Source: Eutypella sp. D-1
Taxonomy: Eukaryota > Ascomycota > Sordariomycetes > Xylariales > Diatrypaceae
DNA length: 64,000 bases
Direction: 5' to 3'
Assembly: GCA_023313575.1 (NCBI GenBank)
Contig: JAJTTP010000022.1
Span: 310,001 to 374,000, forward strand
The notes under the pieces are model-generated. The model saw only the letters and a list, made by a program, of their open reading frames with translations, was not told where the DNA came from and searched no databases. Each line of letters opens with the position of its first letter. Position 1 is the first letter of the stretch. Below, piece after piece: positions 35,632 through 47,631 of the stretch. A program made the position numbers and the translations under genes.

Positions 35632-37720
35632 TTTCAAGAGAATGTAATGCCCCTACGAAGGAGACGAAAGAAAATAAAGGAATGACTACGGGCAGGTTTC
35701 ACCGCAAACTAGCACTTACAGAATACATACTCTCCCATCCGATGCCCGAGCAGGACCATAGACTCAATATATAGGTGATTCATATCTTGGGTCTCAAGTG
35801 GATATCGATTATTTCCGCTGTTGGTACGGATAAGGCAGCCGCATAGGCTTGACTGATTCCTAAACCCCCAACATACAGATGCTGGGCGCGATTTCGCCCT
35901 GCAAATTTCGTTTGGCGCGAACCATTCAGTTGCTTACCCTCTATTTGACCTTCCTGGTGGAGAATGGTATGAAAAGGTCCAGTTCCGGATGTGGAAGGCG
36001 AAAGCTGAAACCACGGGCCCGTTGTCAACGAACACAACTTGGGAGGGCGGATTCCGATTTCACACAGCCTTAGCGGAAAATATAGATTGTCTAGTTGTAG
36101 AAGTTGTACAAGAATGCGCCACGTGCTGACCGCGATCGACGCTAGAGATTACCAAGTGATGACAAGGCCACAAGCTTGTCGCACTTCAGCCTCAAGGACT
36201 TCATTATTGTCTTAGGTGACCGCAAGTGATAATAACAATACTAACGCGACGGAAACTATGTCAAGTATGCTGTCAATCCCGACTATATTGAAGTAGTATG
36301 GCACTAGAAAATGATCGATGCAATGTGTGGTTGTACCTGGTTTTATAAATATCACGTTTCCGATGTTGTGGTCTTGCTGAGACGAGAAGTCATGAGTATA
36401 TCCTAGGAAAAGAATACATTAGACTCGGTCAACGAGTATGATGCCCGGTTGACCTTGTCAGCGTCATTTCTTGGCTGCTACTCAGACCGCAAATTCCCAG
36501 GTGAAGATCAACAGCATATAGAATAAGAAAACCAAGCCGAAAAAAAGCTATCTGTTTACCGCCTTCATATGTTAGGAAATTTGACCAATGTTCTACAGGA
36601 CTCAGCTGTGGAATAACATTCATATGATACGTTATTTAGACAACAAATTCCTGCTTACTATTCGATGGCACAGCTTCTTTGGCAATTCGCTCTAATATCA
36701 GTTTTGCCCTAGATGTCGATTGTGCCTGTTGTGTGTGTCTGAGGTGACGGTAAAGACTGACACAGTAAGCACCGAATCGTCCACGGACTTCGCCATGGAG
36801 TCCTAGAATTGGATCTTATCTGCAGCGGGTCTTGATCGGCGTGGGATACCGCTGTCTTGGGAACCTATTAACCTTGACAAGCTATTTTTGGCGTTGCGAC
36901 CCATGAACCTTGGTTGTAATAGGCAATTTACGTATTGCGCAAGGTCTAACTACTTACCCTTTTTGGTCCGAGCTCTGGGGTACTTTAGCATATCTGAAAT
37001 TACTATGTAATCATTACAGCAGAGAAGCATTGGCAAGATTTAGAAAACAATTGGTTGCTTCTAAGTTGCACAACGGTTCAAGATTCATTCTCGAAAGCGT
37101 CGAGGCTCGAAGACACCTCTTTGGGCCTAGTATGCTTGTTACACGGTTGGAATCGTTGGATTAAACCAAGATGATAGAGCAGTCTGACATTTCTGTATGC
37201 CACAATGCAGGCACCATTTACCATTCCCCTCGGAACATTGTATGTAAAATAGAAACGGATATTGTATGTAAATGCTTAACTACGGAGTGAGCTTTTGCAT
37301 TAAATCTCGGCTCAGCAAGGTGAAGTAACCACAATGCGTATCATCACTGCATTCGGCCTTAGGGTGACATGCCAAGATAGATAAGACGTGAGTGGAGACT
37401 GACCGAGGAGCGCGGAAAGATTGCTCTAGCGGCAGTGAATGGGGGAACGGGGAGGGAGCAATTGCAGACATTAATCTCGACAGTGACGGGTTCAAAGATA
37501 CCTATGCTTTACGATGAGATGAGAGAAGACCTTAATTGTCAGCTGTTATGCAGATCCCACATGATCGTCGCATCGGGAGTGTTCTAGGGTTACGGGCCGA
37601 CATCAGTCTCAAGGAAAGACATGGCTTGAATGCTATGGAGTCGAATACCGTACAGCAAAACGATTAAAATGGTTTAATGAACCAGTCATAGAGCCGCCCA
37701 GGCCATCCATCACCAACTTG
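35632..37720. other. 2-kb intergenic region; no gene supported
   Basis: This is the promoter side of the DUF1996 gene and the 3' flank of the hydrolase gene. A plus-strand frame at 36910-37164 reads somewhat like coding sequence (ending SRFILESVEARRHLFGPS) but begins with TTG and has no visible exon partners. It may be a relic. Confidence 0.4.
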
Positions 37721-38666
37721 TCAAGGCCAAGTGTTAAACCACGTAACGGCCTGATAGAACGCCTGCTCTTTTCCGAACTTTTGCCTCGGATCCGAGACGT
37801 TAGCGCGGACGCCAAAACCATGCTGGGTACCGCCATAAAGCGCCACGCTATACCCGATTCCCGTCTCCAGGAGTGCTGCCTCCATCTCCGATCTCCGGGC
37901 GGGTGGCATTAATTCGTCAGCATCTATATTCAAGGCATCCGTTAGCGAGTTCTTCGCCGTTTGCCAGGTGGAAACCCGCAGTTCTAGTCGGGAGTAGAGT
38001 ATGGCAGGGTCTGTGGGATCTTACCAGCAGCAGCGATACTTGCCGGGCCGGTGATTGCCGCGATCTCCTCATCCTCAAGCAAACTGGGGTGTGCGGCGAA
38101 ACCGACATCAGCCCCCTTCCCCTCCGCTAAGAATCGGAAGCTGTACCGGCCGCCGAAGCAGTAACCCGTCACAGCGACCTTGGAAACGCCAGCCTCAGTG
38201 CGAAGGTATTCAATCGCGGTAGAAATCTTGGGATCTGTAATCTCCGGCCTGTGATCCTCTAGGAACTGCTCTTGGTCGAAGTTTGGGTCGTTCAGGTCCA
38301 ACGGGGCCGGCTCCCCGTCGAATAGGTCCGGTGCCACGGTCAGAAATCCTGCACGCCCGAAGCTATCCGCCAACAGCTTATTCTCAAGCAATTGGATACC
38401 GAATACATCCGTCAGGTACAGGACTGCGGTGTCGGACTTCTCGCCCGTGATATAAAGCGTGACTGTGACTTGATCAGTAACCCCGCGAGATATCTCTCCA
38501 GTGATGACCACTAACGATTATTGTAGGTCTCCTCCTTGCCGACTGGGTCGCCCTCGTGGCGGATGATTGACCCGTCAATAGGCGTGGTTCCATAGCCTCT
38601 GGGCAAGGTGGCAGTGCCCACGCTTGCGACGCTCCAAAGAGCCAACAGTGTCGTGAATTTCGTCAT
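37721..38666 (-). CDS. Dienelactone hydrolase family protein, probably secreted
   Basis: Three exons (38666-38516, 38462-38025, 37923-37721) join in frame to 263 aa. The N-terminus is a likely signal peptide (MTKFTTLLALWSVASVGTA). The alpha/beta-hydrolase body shows LYLTDVFG, then the nucleophile elbow GYCFGG with Cys152, typical of dienelactone hydrolases. The acid region is DADELMP (Asp197 or Asp199) and the catalytic His231 is in GTQHGFG. Dienelactone hydrolases open lactone rings in chlorocatechol breakdown, but most fungal members are of unknown substrate. A signal peptide suggests action in the secretory path or outside. Introns are 53 and 101 bp. Identity as a DLH fold is firm; the substrate is not. 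Confidence 0.85.
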
Positions 38667-39521
38667 GTCGCGCTACTTCTCCCACAATCTTGGGGCCTGT
38701 AGATGAGCGTGGATAGTCGGGTAAAAAGTCGAGACCCCTAAAAGAAAGATAAAAAAATACACTCTGCTGCTGTCCGGTATTTATATTGCATTGCATTCCT
38801 CTATATTCAAGCGGGTCCGCGGTGTTAACTGTTTTAGCCGAAAAACTTCGGTGATGGTTTCGTGATAGGCACTTGAACTTTCCTCATTTAGGCTTTTTTA
38901 TCCCACGCAACACGGCCTACGTCACCTATTACTGACAGTGCTCCATCACCATCGTGCCCTACAATTAACTCTTGGCTCCCCGGCATTTATACCAAGCACA
39001 GGTGAAAACGGGATTAATGATTATCTCCGTATCCACCATGGAAACTTGTTTTTCCATTAATAATATCCTTAGAGACTAGGTAGCGGTCAACGGAACACGG
39101 AAATCGCGGAGTATATGGGGCCCGGTCGTAGATTGGTTTTATAGTTAACCAATTCATGCCCTCAAAATGCTTTGAAATCATCGAACTCTAGGCATCGAAC
39201 TAGCTTTTATAGTTCTGCGTCTAGGTTTACTTTCCAGCATCATCACCTTAGACTAAAGATCTTGGCAGCTTGACCATGTGTGGGCGACAGGGTCGGCGCT
39301 GGGAACATGCCTTGAAGGTAAGCTTTTGATGATGCAGACTGTCGAAACGTTATCACGCCAGTTACGCCATACCGAACGCAATTGAAAACGTTCTACGCCA
39401 TCGCAATGACCAACGAAATATTTATACGCAACATTGGATACTACACGAAATCATATGCTAGATCATAGACACATGGATGCCCCTCAACGTCGCAGCCGCG
39501 CAGCCCGATGCTTAGCCCACC
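38667..39521. other. Intergenic region; no gene supported
   Basis: This is the upstream flank of the hydrolase gene and the 3' flank of the 317-aa gene. It is AT-rich with only short open frames. No other feature was recognised. Confidence 0.45.
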
Positions 39522-40673
39522 CTACAGCTTGTCTACCAGGTTCTCCGCCGTGTATTCGATGTTAGTTCCCCAGTACTTCGGTATGCACTGCAGTATAACC
39601 ATATCAGTATCAGTCCTGCAAGAGGTGTGCGAGTGCGTAGTGCGTAGTGCCTCTATGACTAGCACACAGATAAGCGTGTCGTACTTACCTGAAGATACAA
39701 CACACCATCCTCAAAGACAGCCTCGGAGTACGTGCCCTTCTGGAGCGCATCGACGACCCGGAAGGCGATCTCTCCTTTGCCGACTTCCTCGTTGAACCCC
39801 TCCTGAAGGAGCTCGTCCTCGTTGAACTTCTGCCACTTGAGCTGCGTTGCGAGACCCTCAAAGTACATGCGCGTGAACGCGCCGATAGTACTGGCCCAGT
39901 CCTCACGAAGCTCTGTCTTGCCATCCTTGCTCGCCTCAAGGAGCTTTGCGTACGTATTCTCGAAGTTCGGGTTGAGTTTGATGTCGGGTCGCGCCAAGAT
40001 GTCTGCGATTTGCTTTCGAACACTCTCGGCATTGGGCTCGTACTCGCGCCGAACGTCCATGCGTGCCACGAAGTTCATCGCCGCACCCTCTGGGGCCGGC
40101 GCATTGTTCAGAGCCTTGAACAGCACCGAAGGATCCAATGCGTCGTCGATGTTGGTGCCTAAGTTGCTCTCTTCGAAAAGGATGCGCAGCTTCCCCTCAT
40201 GCACGTCAACGCCGCAGTACGAGAACTGCTTGGCCTCATCCACATCAATAGTGAGTACGTGGGCATGGCTGATGGCGTTCAGTTCTTTCAGTCCTTCTTC
40301 GCCATGAGTATCCACAAATGACTTGAGCCTCCAGATGGCACCTTCGAAGTAGCTATAAGCGACAGGATAAGTAGGCCGGCCGGAAACCGATTTCTCAAAG
40401 GAACTCCCGCTTACCTAGCCAAGCAGCTACCTAGTGATTCCTTCGCATATTCACTCTTGGCGTATGCATAAATCTGATTGGGGTTGACGTCAATCGTCCA
40501 GGGAACGGTCAAGATATCCGATATTTTCTTCTCGATATCGGCCTTCTTACTGTCCCACTCATCTCGCACTTCATAATACAATGAGCCTCTGGGTGCAACG
40601 AGGACGGGTTAACGGACTCACAGTTTTTGCGCAGAGCCAGGGGCAACTTCTCGACGGGAGGAAGCTTAGACAT
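39522..40673 (-). CDS. Fungal protein of unknown function, 317 aa
   Basis: Four exons (40673-40622, 40586-40415, 40352-39689, 39587-39522) join in frame to 317 aa, with GTGAGT, GTAAGC and GTAAGT donors. The start MSKLPPVEKLPLALRKN is followed by YYEVRDEWDSKKADIEKKISDI and YFEGAIWRLKSFVDTHGEEGLKEL. A strand-rich core follows (HVLTIDVDEAKQFSYCGVDV), then MDVRREYEPNAESVRKQIADIL, and the protein ends in WGTNIEYTAENLVDKL. It is soluble, has no signal peptide or membrane segment, and shows mixed alpha/beta composition with conserved-looking charged helices. I do not recognise the family. The exon-2 acceptor is chosen as the second AG because the first would create a stop. Confidence 0.75.
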
Positions 40674-41691
40674 CTCGGAGATGGTTATGGAATTAACTAG
40701 ACTTGAAATAACAGAGTTGGAGCTGTAGCAGTGAGTGAAGCCTTTCCTTGCAAGTAGAACCGGCCAGGACCCCTTCTTATGTATTTCGCTATACATAGTA
40801 GTTTCTTCTATCGTGCGCCCCTATTGACTCCACAATGAACACATGACGGCTTCACATTGCTATCGACTAGCTTCAAGTGTCAACGCCACCGGTTCCTGGC
40901 TAAGAAGGCAGATCTGTCCACAGTTCACGCCAGTGTTGCCTACTACGTACAAGTCAGAGGGCGACAGCAGAGTCAACCTCGCGATCAGCCTGCCTATCCT
41001 ATGACTGAACAAGGTCCGGACACGGTTGCAAGTGGGCGTCTCATGGAATGATGGAGATGGACCCCAGACTAACTGATGGTCGCATTTGGTACGACCCTAA
41101 CTTCAGCCGTAGTGCAAATCCTGAATGACGGGGGGCGATGGTGTCGGTTAGGGCGGGCTATCGCGGAATAGCGTAGGGAATTTTCCGCGATAACCGAGTG
41201 CCCACGCCAAAGACGCGATGCACTTGAATATACAGTTCTGCGATAGTCATAGCCCCAATAAAATAATTTCAATCAAACAAGGACTATGGCAGAATGTACT
41301 GGGTGGGTATGGCATCGTTATCCTGTTGCCCCTGAACTGAAGCAGAAAATGTCGAGCGGCTAAGGAAGACACTTGACAGCTCTGCACCGCGCTTGTCTGC
41401 CTAAGGTGAATGCCACTTAAATTCAGCTGTCCTTGGCAACCTCGGCAAGTTTCCTTAGGCCATTCATCGTTGCCACAAAAAGGGGTCATCAACTTGAGTT
41501 AGGCATGCGGCATCGGCCATGATTTTAAGCAGCATGGAAACCATGACCTGCCAAAAGTTCCATTCCTAGATATCTGCTCAATGACCATTCAGCCACCTCC
41601 CCATCCCCTTTATCACCATGTTTCAAGAAACAATCCATCAAGTCATGTTAAGACAACTGGACTATGTATAAGAGATGTTCATTTCGGGACC
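40674..41691. other. Intergenic region; no gene supported
   Basis: This spacer lies between two minus-strand genes. Open frames are short and on both strands. Nothing else was recognised. Confidence 0.45.
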
Positions 41692-42440
41692 TCATATCTT
41701 CGCATTTAACAGTCTAATGGGCTTCGGATACTCCTCATCCCATTTCTCTTTAAGTGCCATCGCACGCTCGGACTTCTTAGTGAAGCCCTCGTACAAGGCC
41801 GGCCATCCGCCACCCAGTGTACGGATATCAACTGGGCGGGCAGTCTTGACATCCATATATGTTGTCGAGCCCTTAACGTCTGCGACTATGGCCTGCTGCT
41901 TCAACGAAAATAGGACTGTTGTGCCGCTGTTTCTCGTCGGCTCTATGAACTCTTGACGGAAGGCTGCGATTACCTTCAATGACGATCAGCGGGGCAATTC
42001 GAAGGAAGATGGATGTTGTAACATAAGAAAAAGCCACGCACCGCATCGGGATATTTGAGCTGTCTCCGGATGTTCAGCTCGTACCTCCGCACAGCGGGTA
42101 TGACGCTTTTCCCTTGAATCAAGTCGTCACATTCTTCCTTACTGAGGTACTCGTCATAGCTCTCCATGACGCGGAAGAAGCACGCGCCCGCAAACTGCAT
42201 GAACTGACTTTGCATGACATGACCGTACGGGTCCTGGTGTTCAGCCCAGAGGACACCGTGCTCGACCATGGTGTTCGGATCGAATCCCATGGCTTCGAGT
42301 GTCGACAGCGCCCGGGCGCGGAGTGGTGCATAGGGATCCGTATTCGGGTGCGGAGACGGGGCCCCGGCACGCGAGTATGGTGAGTTGTATGATGATCCGG
42401 CCAATCGTGCTGAGGTTGGGCGTGCTGTTGAGCCAGGCAT
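41692..42440 (-). CDS. Hotdog-fold thioesterase-like protein
   Basis: Two exons (42440-42042, 41973-41692) join in frame to 226 aa. The N-terminal ~40 residues are rich in Ser, Arg, Ala and Pro and nearly free of acidic residues, as in a mitochondrial presequence. The core has GVLWAEHQDPYGHVMQSQFMQF, which matches the W-x-D-x-D-x-x-G-H-V segment of 4-hydroxybenzoyl-CoA thioesterase-type hotdog proteins, with Asp before PYGHV as the likely catalytic residue. Further blocks are RYELNIRRQLKYPD, RNSGTTVLFSLKQQAIVAD and GGGWPALYEGFTKKSERA. These proteins hydrolyse acyl-CoA thioesters; the acyl chain and location here are unproven. ATG 42440 is used because the frame upstream of it has no other ATG; an upstream exon cannot be excluded. 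Confidence 0.75.
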
Positions 42441-44400
42441 GGTCAGATGGCTGAAGTCTGTTCTCAATGGCCTGATGCAATGAGAAGAAATGGGAAGCAG
42501 AGTCTTTGATCTATCTCAATAATATCGAGCAGATGTGATAGGAATTGATTAGAGATGAACCAGAAAGTATTAGAAAGACCAAATATCAAGTGCCGCTTTT
42601 ATTCTCACGTATTACTGCGGGATCTTCTGCGCCGGCACTTGGAATGTTCCGCCGCGAATGAAAAGCGCATCCCCCTCTAAGCCCTTGATGTAAGGATCCC
42701 CCGAACGTCTTTATGGATGTGTACTACATACGCGTTCTGCAGTTATAGATTTCTTACCTTTTCCGTGGGAAGCCAGTACTTGCTTTGCCTGTTCTGTGCA
42801 GTCCCTTACATTACTGACCCCACATTAATTGGCCGCCCGGCAAGCACTTATTTTCCTAGCCACAACTACAGTGAGAAGCGTGGCGTCACATGCAATTCAA
42901 TCTACATAGTTCCATGTTTTTGATTCGTTATTGTTGTTTGTTAGTCTTCTTGGAAATGAGCACAACTTGTACCTGCTTTATTAATGAGTATTATGACCTA
43001 GGTCTCTCTACGGAGTTCGTATGGAGACGCAGGATTTATTTCACATCGCCGGGGCAATTACCTGATCACAGTTTATAAGCGGCTCCTTTATAGACGTAGT
43101 CAGTGGCTCCCAGCCCAAAGTTCGCGGCGGTGATTATCGGCTTTGGATGTCCTATATATTGACTTTTGGTTTGACCTAAAGACAAGACCAAAGGGACACT
43201 GGGCAGCCCTTTCTCTACTAAGTGGCCTGCCATTAAACCCGACCAGCCACGTGAAGCTTGCCGATAAGGTGCAAACAACTTTTCGGAATCGTATCGGCAT
43301 CCACCGCGGCCCACCGTTGACGAGTTGTCGATACCTCCGCCCCTCTGCCCCTGTACGAAGTAGTTATCCACTGAACCAGATGTCGCAGGGGCACCTTGTG
43401 GCGGCAGGTAGGCCACGACGACCCACATACGGAACCACGGGTTGTCCGCGGCCCCGTAATCCCGTCTAGGATGGATTTCGGCGTCAACGAGCTACATGCT
43501 CCACCATATTCACGCAGCTCTCTACCTTCTAGCCCAAGCGATGGGTAGAAGTGGAGTAGGATCACCCGGCAGTGCCTTTACTATAGACAGTAAAAAGAAG
43601 CGAGAACTTGCAAACATGCTGGAGAATTCAAATGGGACCTATAGAGTAGGCAGATAGAATCGCTAAGAGTAGTATGAACGGATGCGAAAAGTAAGAGGGA
43701 TGCTAGTTAGCTCTACGATGTTCTTCGCTGGTCAACAACAGGCCGACTTTACTACCTCGCACACTTCGGGAGAACAAAATGGCATAACGGGATTGAGATA
43801 ATACCCACACGCGCCTGGATCGCCCCCGCGACGACGTCGATAGATGGGTTGAAATAACGTTGATGCATCGAAACTGTTTACGGAAGCCATTTAATAGTGA
43901 TCGCAGGAGAAAAAGTATAATGTAAAACATCGCCTGCCCCTAGCATATGTGCGTATAAGTACGTGTAGCACCAAATCGTAGGTACTTGGTCACTTTATTA
44001 AACAGTGTCACTAGGTACAGGCCATTCCTCAGCTCAGCTGAGTTTGGGCGTTGAGCCACACGGGAGATGCAGTCGGATCAACCGCCAATTCAAGTCCCTA
44101 ATCACTGTTCCGATGTTTTTTATTCAAACACTAAGTGTGCTAGCCTTTCCCGTAGCTTGGTTACGATAGTGGGCCGGTAGGATGGTGGCGTTGGTACTTA
44201 TTACACTGCCTAGAACTGGGTGAGTAACTCGAGCCTGCCAAGACGACCATCACATCGCGGCTCGTTCTGACGGAGGGTTTACTTCTGCTAGGGTGGCCTC
44301 AAAATATCTGCTACTTTCATCTTTGAGGGAAGTGACCACCTTTTCAGCATATGCATTCGTTATACTAAACTCTTGATACTCTGACGTAGAGCCAGCCCTA
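42441..44400. other. Intergenic region with one doubtful open frame
   Basis: About 2 kb. The only notable frame is on the minus strand at about 43494-43066. It reads like protein (HPRRDYGAADNPWFRMWVVV; SGSVDNYFVQGQRGGG; PIITAANFGLGATDYVY) and is preceded by a TAG that could be a splice acceptor, but it matches no family and has no start. I do not call it a gene. Confidence 0.4.
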
Positions 44401-45636
44401 AAATCATAACGTCGCACATTATGGAGAAATTGTCAGTCGGAGTTTGCTTGATGTCATAGAACCTCTAAAGCTGACCCTTCGCAGACCATTGAAAGTGAAG
44501 GTTGGTCTGCGCGACTCGTGGGACAAGGAGGATGCGCCCGTTCAGCGAGCTCTGTCAGACTTGAAAGAGGTCCTCGGCATCGGCGTGGTTGTCCAAGCGG
44601 ATTGGTCTCTTCTTCTTGCCGAGCTGGATAACTTCTATCCCGACAAGGGAACGTTCGTGCCTTCCATTGCTAGCTGCGTGCAAGCGCTGTTCGTTGCCCT
44701 CGGAGCCCTTCTGGAGGACGTGGATAACGCCAAATGGGCGGACGAGCTCCTAGAGCGCGTCGCTCGCCCTTTGACTGTTTTTCTTGAGGTAATGGTTTAC
44801 TTTACTTTACCTACACGATCCGAACGAGTGACTAACATAAGTATTCGGTATCGGAAGGTGTCAGGAAGTGAAGAACCGGCAATAACATGGTCACAAGACC
44901 GTAGGGGCTTCGTACTCGGCCTACCGAAAGGACATATGCCCCCACTGACGGAGATGGAATCTCTCTTTAAAGGGGAGATTTTGGAGTGCTTTAAGGGGTC
45001 TACTCCTCTGACCCCGCTCGCGCAGCGACCGGCGCCCTCAGACAATTGGGCAGACCTAGCAGTAGACATCGCGACCGTCAAGCCAGCTATCGCAGATGGG
45101 CCCACCGCGAAGCCATCTTCGCAAGGGGCACAGCGCCGAGTCGACACGCTACCCAATGTCGAGATTCTGGCTCGCCCAGATGAATTACTTCTGAAGCCGC
45201 CTTACCATTTGACTGTCACAAATGCGGATAGCCTAGGGGTCGAGGTACAATGCAGCCACAGTCCAACATTGAGGCTACTTGCGGACTACATGAAGAAATG
45301 GTGCAGAACAAACCACCAGGATTCTCGGAACGTGAGCATGCCCGCATCCCCTTCCCTCGAGCCATGATTCAAAAAGCATGCGTAAAAGCTAAGCCAAAGT
45401 CGACTAACCACGTCCAGCCACCTTACGTCGATATTCAACTTCATCAGTCAGCGTTTGGACTTGGGCTCATGCACGACCGGCTGACGCTCAAGGTCAATGG
45501 GAGATCTGGGCTATTATCTGTTTCCCCGACTATTGTACTAGCATTTGTCGAAGGTGTTCTAGGGTATCAAAGCGTCTCTATCGACACGAATGGGAGATTT
45601 TGGCACTATAGGAAAGATTCGGAACTGAAGCCATGA
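44401..45636 (+). CDS. Conserved fungal protein of unknown function, 5' end not found
   Basis: Coding exons are (open from about 44401)-44788, 44858-45331 and 45418-45636. The introns are 69 bp (GACTAAC branch) and 86 bp (CGACTAAC branch), and phases agree. Blocks are KVKVGLRDSWDKEDAPVQRAL, LLAELDNFYPDKGTFVPSI, LTVFLE joined to VSGSEEPAITWSQDRRGFV, YHLTVTNADSLGVEVQCSH, then PPYVDIQLHQSAFGLGLMHD and VEGVLGYQSVSIDTNGRF. I recall similar uncharacterised proteins in other filamentous fungi, but no function. No ATG occurs in the first exon, so either an upstream exon exists or the gene has lost its 5' end. The 69-bp intron is a multiple of three with no stop, so retention would also leave an open frame. 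Coding nature is strong; completeness is not. Confidence 0.65.
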
Positions 45637-46159
45637 TCTTGCCATTGAAGGCAACCACAGAATGAACTCCAAGGAACTGGGCATTAATATAATCCCAGAC
45701 AATAATATAACCTGTGGGATTCTCCCAACAATCGTGGCTGCAATTGGGAGTCTTCGGATGAGGCGTATTACCAAGGACAACTCTACTAAGCTCAAAGACC
45801 TGCACTAGTCTATTACCCAGATTCTGCTCAGGAGGGCCAAACCAAAGTAGCTGAAATACTTAAGCTTAACTGTACAATATGGATAATGGCACAGGTGATC
45901 CTCATATTGAAGTGAATGGCGTTCTAATTGCATTGCCGTGGGAATAGGTGCAGTATCTCGTCTGGCTCAATCGATACAATTATATTGAGGAAAGTATTAA
46001 TACACGGCCTTCTTGTCTGGCAGTACAGAGTAAAGAGAGTTCTGCAGTAGGTCTCTATGTTGTGAACACAAGAAGAATAACTACTCCAGTCTTCGGAAGA
46101 TTGCCTACACCAGTGATCTGAAACCTAGCCCCGAAAAATCAGGAAACCGACACATTACC
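45637..46159. other. Intergenic spacer; promoter of the GT2 gene
   Basis: This short tandem (same-strand) spacer ends at the GT2 start codon. No other feature was seen. Confidence 0.4.
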
Positions 46160-47631
46160 ATGACTTCACTCGCGATCCTCGCTACATTCTGGTAAGTATA
46201 CACCCACCAATATTGACGGCGCACTGGCGAGTATCATGGTAACACACTAACACACGATCCAGGCTCTGGGGCCGCGTTGACCGCAAGCTCACCGAGTATT
46301 ACCTCAAGAAGTACAAGCCGGCGCCGCAAGTCTCGCCCCCGCGATTCGTCTCGAGCGACGTGAGCATCGTCGTGTGTGTCAACGCTATCGATGCGCAACT
46401 GGAGTCCTTCACCACCAGCCTTCGCAGCTGGCTACGCAACAAGCCACGCGAGATCATTATTATGGTCGCCAACAGGGAGCAAGTCGAGCAGATAACCGCC
46501 GCCGTGGAGGAGGAAGTTCCCCCTTCGTCCATCACGGCGTCAAAGATCCATGTCCTCGAGGCCGAGCTCCCGCTACGACGTGCCCAGCTCGCCCAGGGTG
46601 CCTCTCGAGCCACCGGCGCCATAGTGGCCTCATGCAGCGAGGATGTCGTGTGGCCCGAAGCTTACCTCATGAATATGCTACCGTGCTTCGAGGACCCGCG
46701 GGTTGGCGGGGCCGGTCAGCCAGTCATCCCACATATCCCTGAAGAGCGGCGCGACGATTCTGTCATCACACCATCCGAGGCGGCCGCCGTGCGAATTGCT
46801 TACACCCGTGATGCCGCGGTTAAGGCAACATACGCCGCTACACGTTGTTGCCCTGCCTTGGACGGCGACGCGGCGCTCTATCGTGCGAATGTCCTCAAAG
46901 ACCCATGTTTCCTGGAAGCATACGCGAGCGAATCCAAGCACGGCAGTGGTCGCACTCTCGAGGCTGGAGGAGACACATTCATCTCCCGTTGGCTGCAGCA
47001 GAATGAGTGGACCATCGCTGTTCAGGCAAATCCCGAGACTAGTGTCTCGAGGCCGGTGCGCGCGAGCGGTAGGCTTTTCCCAGAGACCCTCTCCGAGGGG
47101 CGCAGGGCCAGTTGTTTTGGTCTGAGGACTATTCTGGCGATTTCACCGATTTTGAAGTAAGCTAAATGCATATCCGGTTGTCGATGTACTTTTGAAGCTA
47201 ATTATCATTTCAGAAGCGGTCCGGTTGCCGGAAGGATGGTCGAGGGCATGTTCAGGTCTATTCTGATGATCCTGCAAATATTGGCATGGATCCTTTCCCT
47301 GCACTCGTATCCAGAATTAACGTAAGCGATCTCCCATGTATGAACCTAGGGTTGACAAGTGAAACCCTTTGGAGATATCACTGACGATTATAGGGCATTG
47401 CTATTCTTCCACTACATCTGGGAGTCGGCATCTGACTACGCTTTGTTCTTGAGCAAGTACCCATACATGTGGCGGCAATTCTGGGTTATTGTCCTGGTAG
47501 ACCACCTCTACGTGATCCAGGACATTTGTGGTTGGGTGACGCCAAGCAATGTGAGTTTTGGTGGAACCCCGTAGATTCGCTCACCTTTAGGTACAATACC
47601 TCTTGCTAACGGTTTATTCTAGTGCGATTAA
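46160..47631 (+). CDS. GT2 family glycosyltransferase with degenerate catalytic motifs (possible pseudoenzyme)
   Basis: Five exons (46160-46191, 46263-47156, 47214-47321, 47394-47550, 47623-47631) join in frame to 399 aa. The layout is that of fungal membrane GT2 proteins (Cps1 / hyaluronan-synthase-like): an N-terminal anchor MTSLAILATFWLWGRVDRKL, a GT-A domain (DVSIVVCVNAID; FEDPRVGGAGQ; ALYRANVLKDPCF), and hydrophobic C-terminal segments (RSILMILQILAWILSL; ALLFFHYIW). The motifs needed for catalysis are altered. The usual DDD before V-F-W-P is S-E-D, the usual GDD is GGD (GGDTFISRW), and the Q-x-x-R-W position reads T-L-S-E-G. The C-terminus is also short. Normal members transfer sugars to build surface polysaccharide at the membrane. 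With these changes activity is doubtful, although frame and splice sites are intact. Confidence 0.75.

Noticed and set aside
36910..37164. Plus-strand frame with a coding-like end
   Set aside because: It starts with TTG and has no exon partners, so it is at best a relic.
43066..43494. Minus-strand open frame of about 140 codons
   Set aside because: It reads like protein but has no start codon, no partner exons and no recognised family, so it is left as a note only.
44797..45156. Antisense open frame within the conserved unknown gene
   Set aside because: It is a shadow of the coding strand, with no splice context and no family match.
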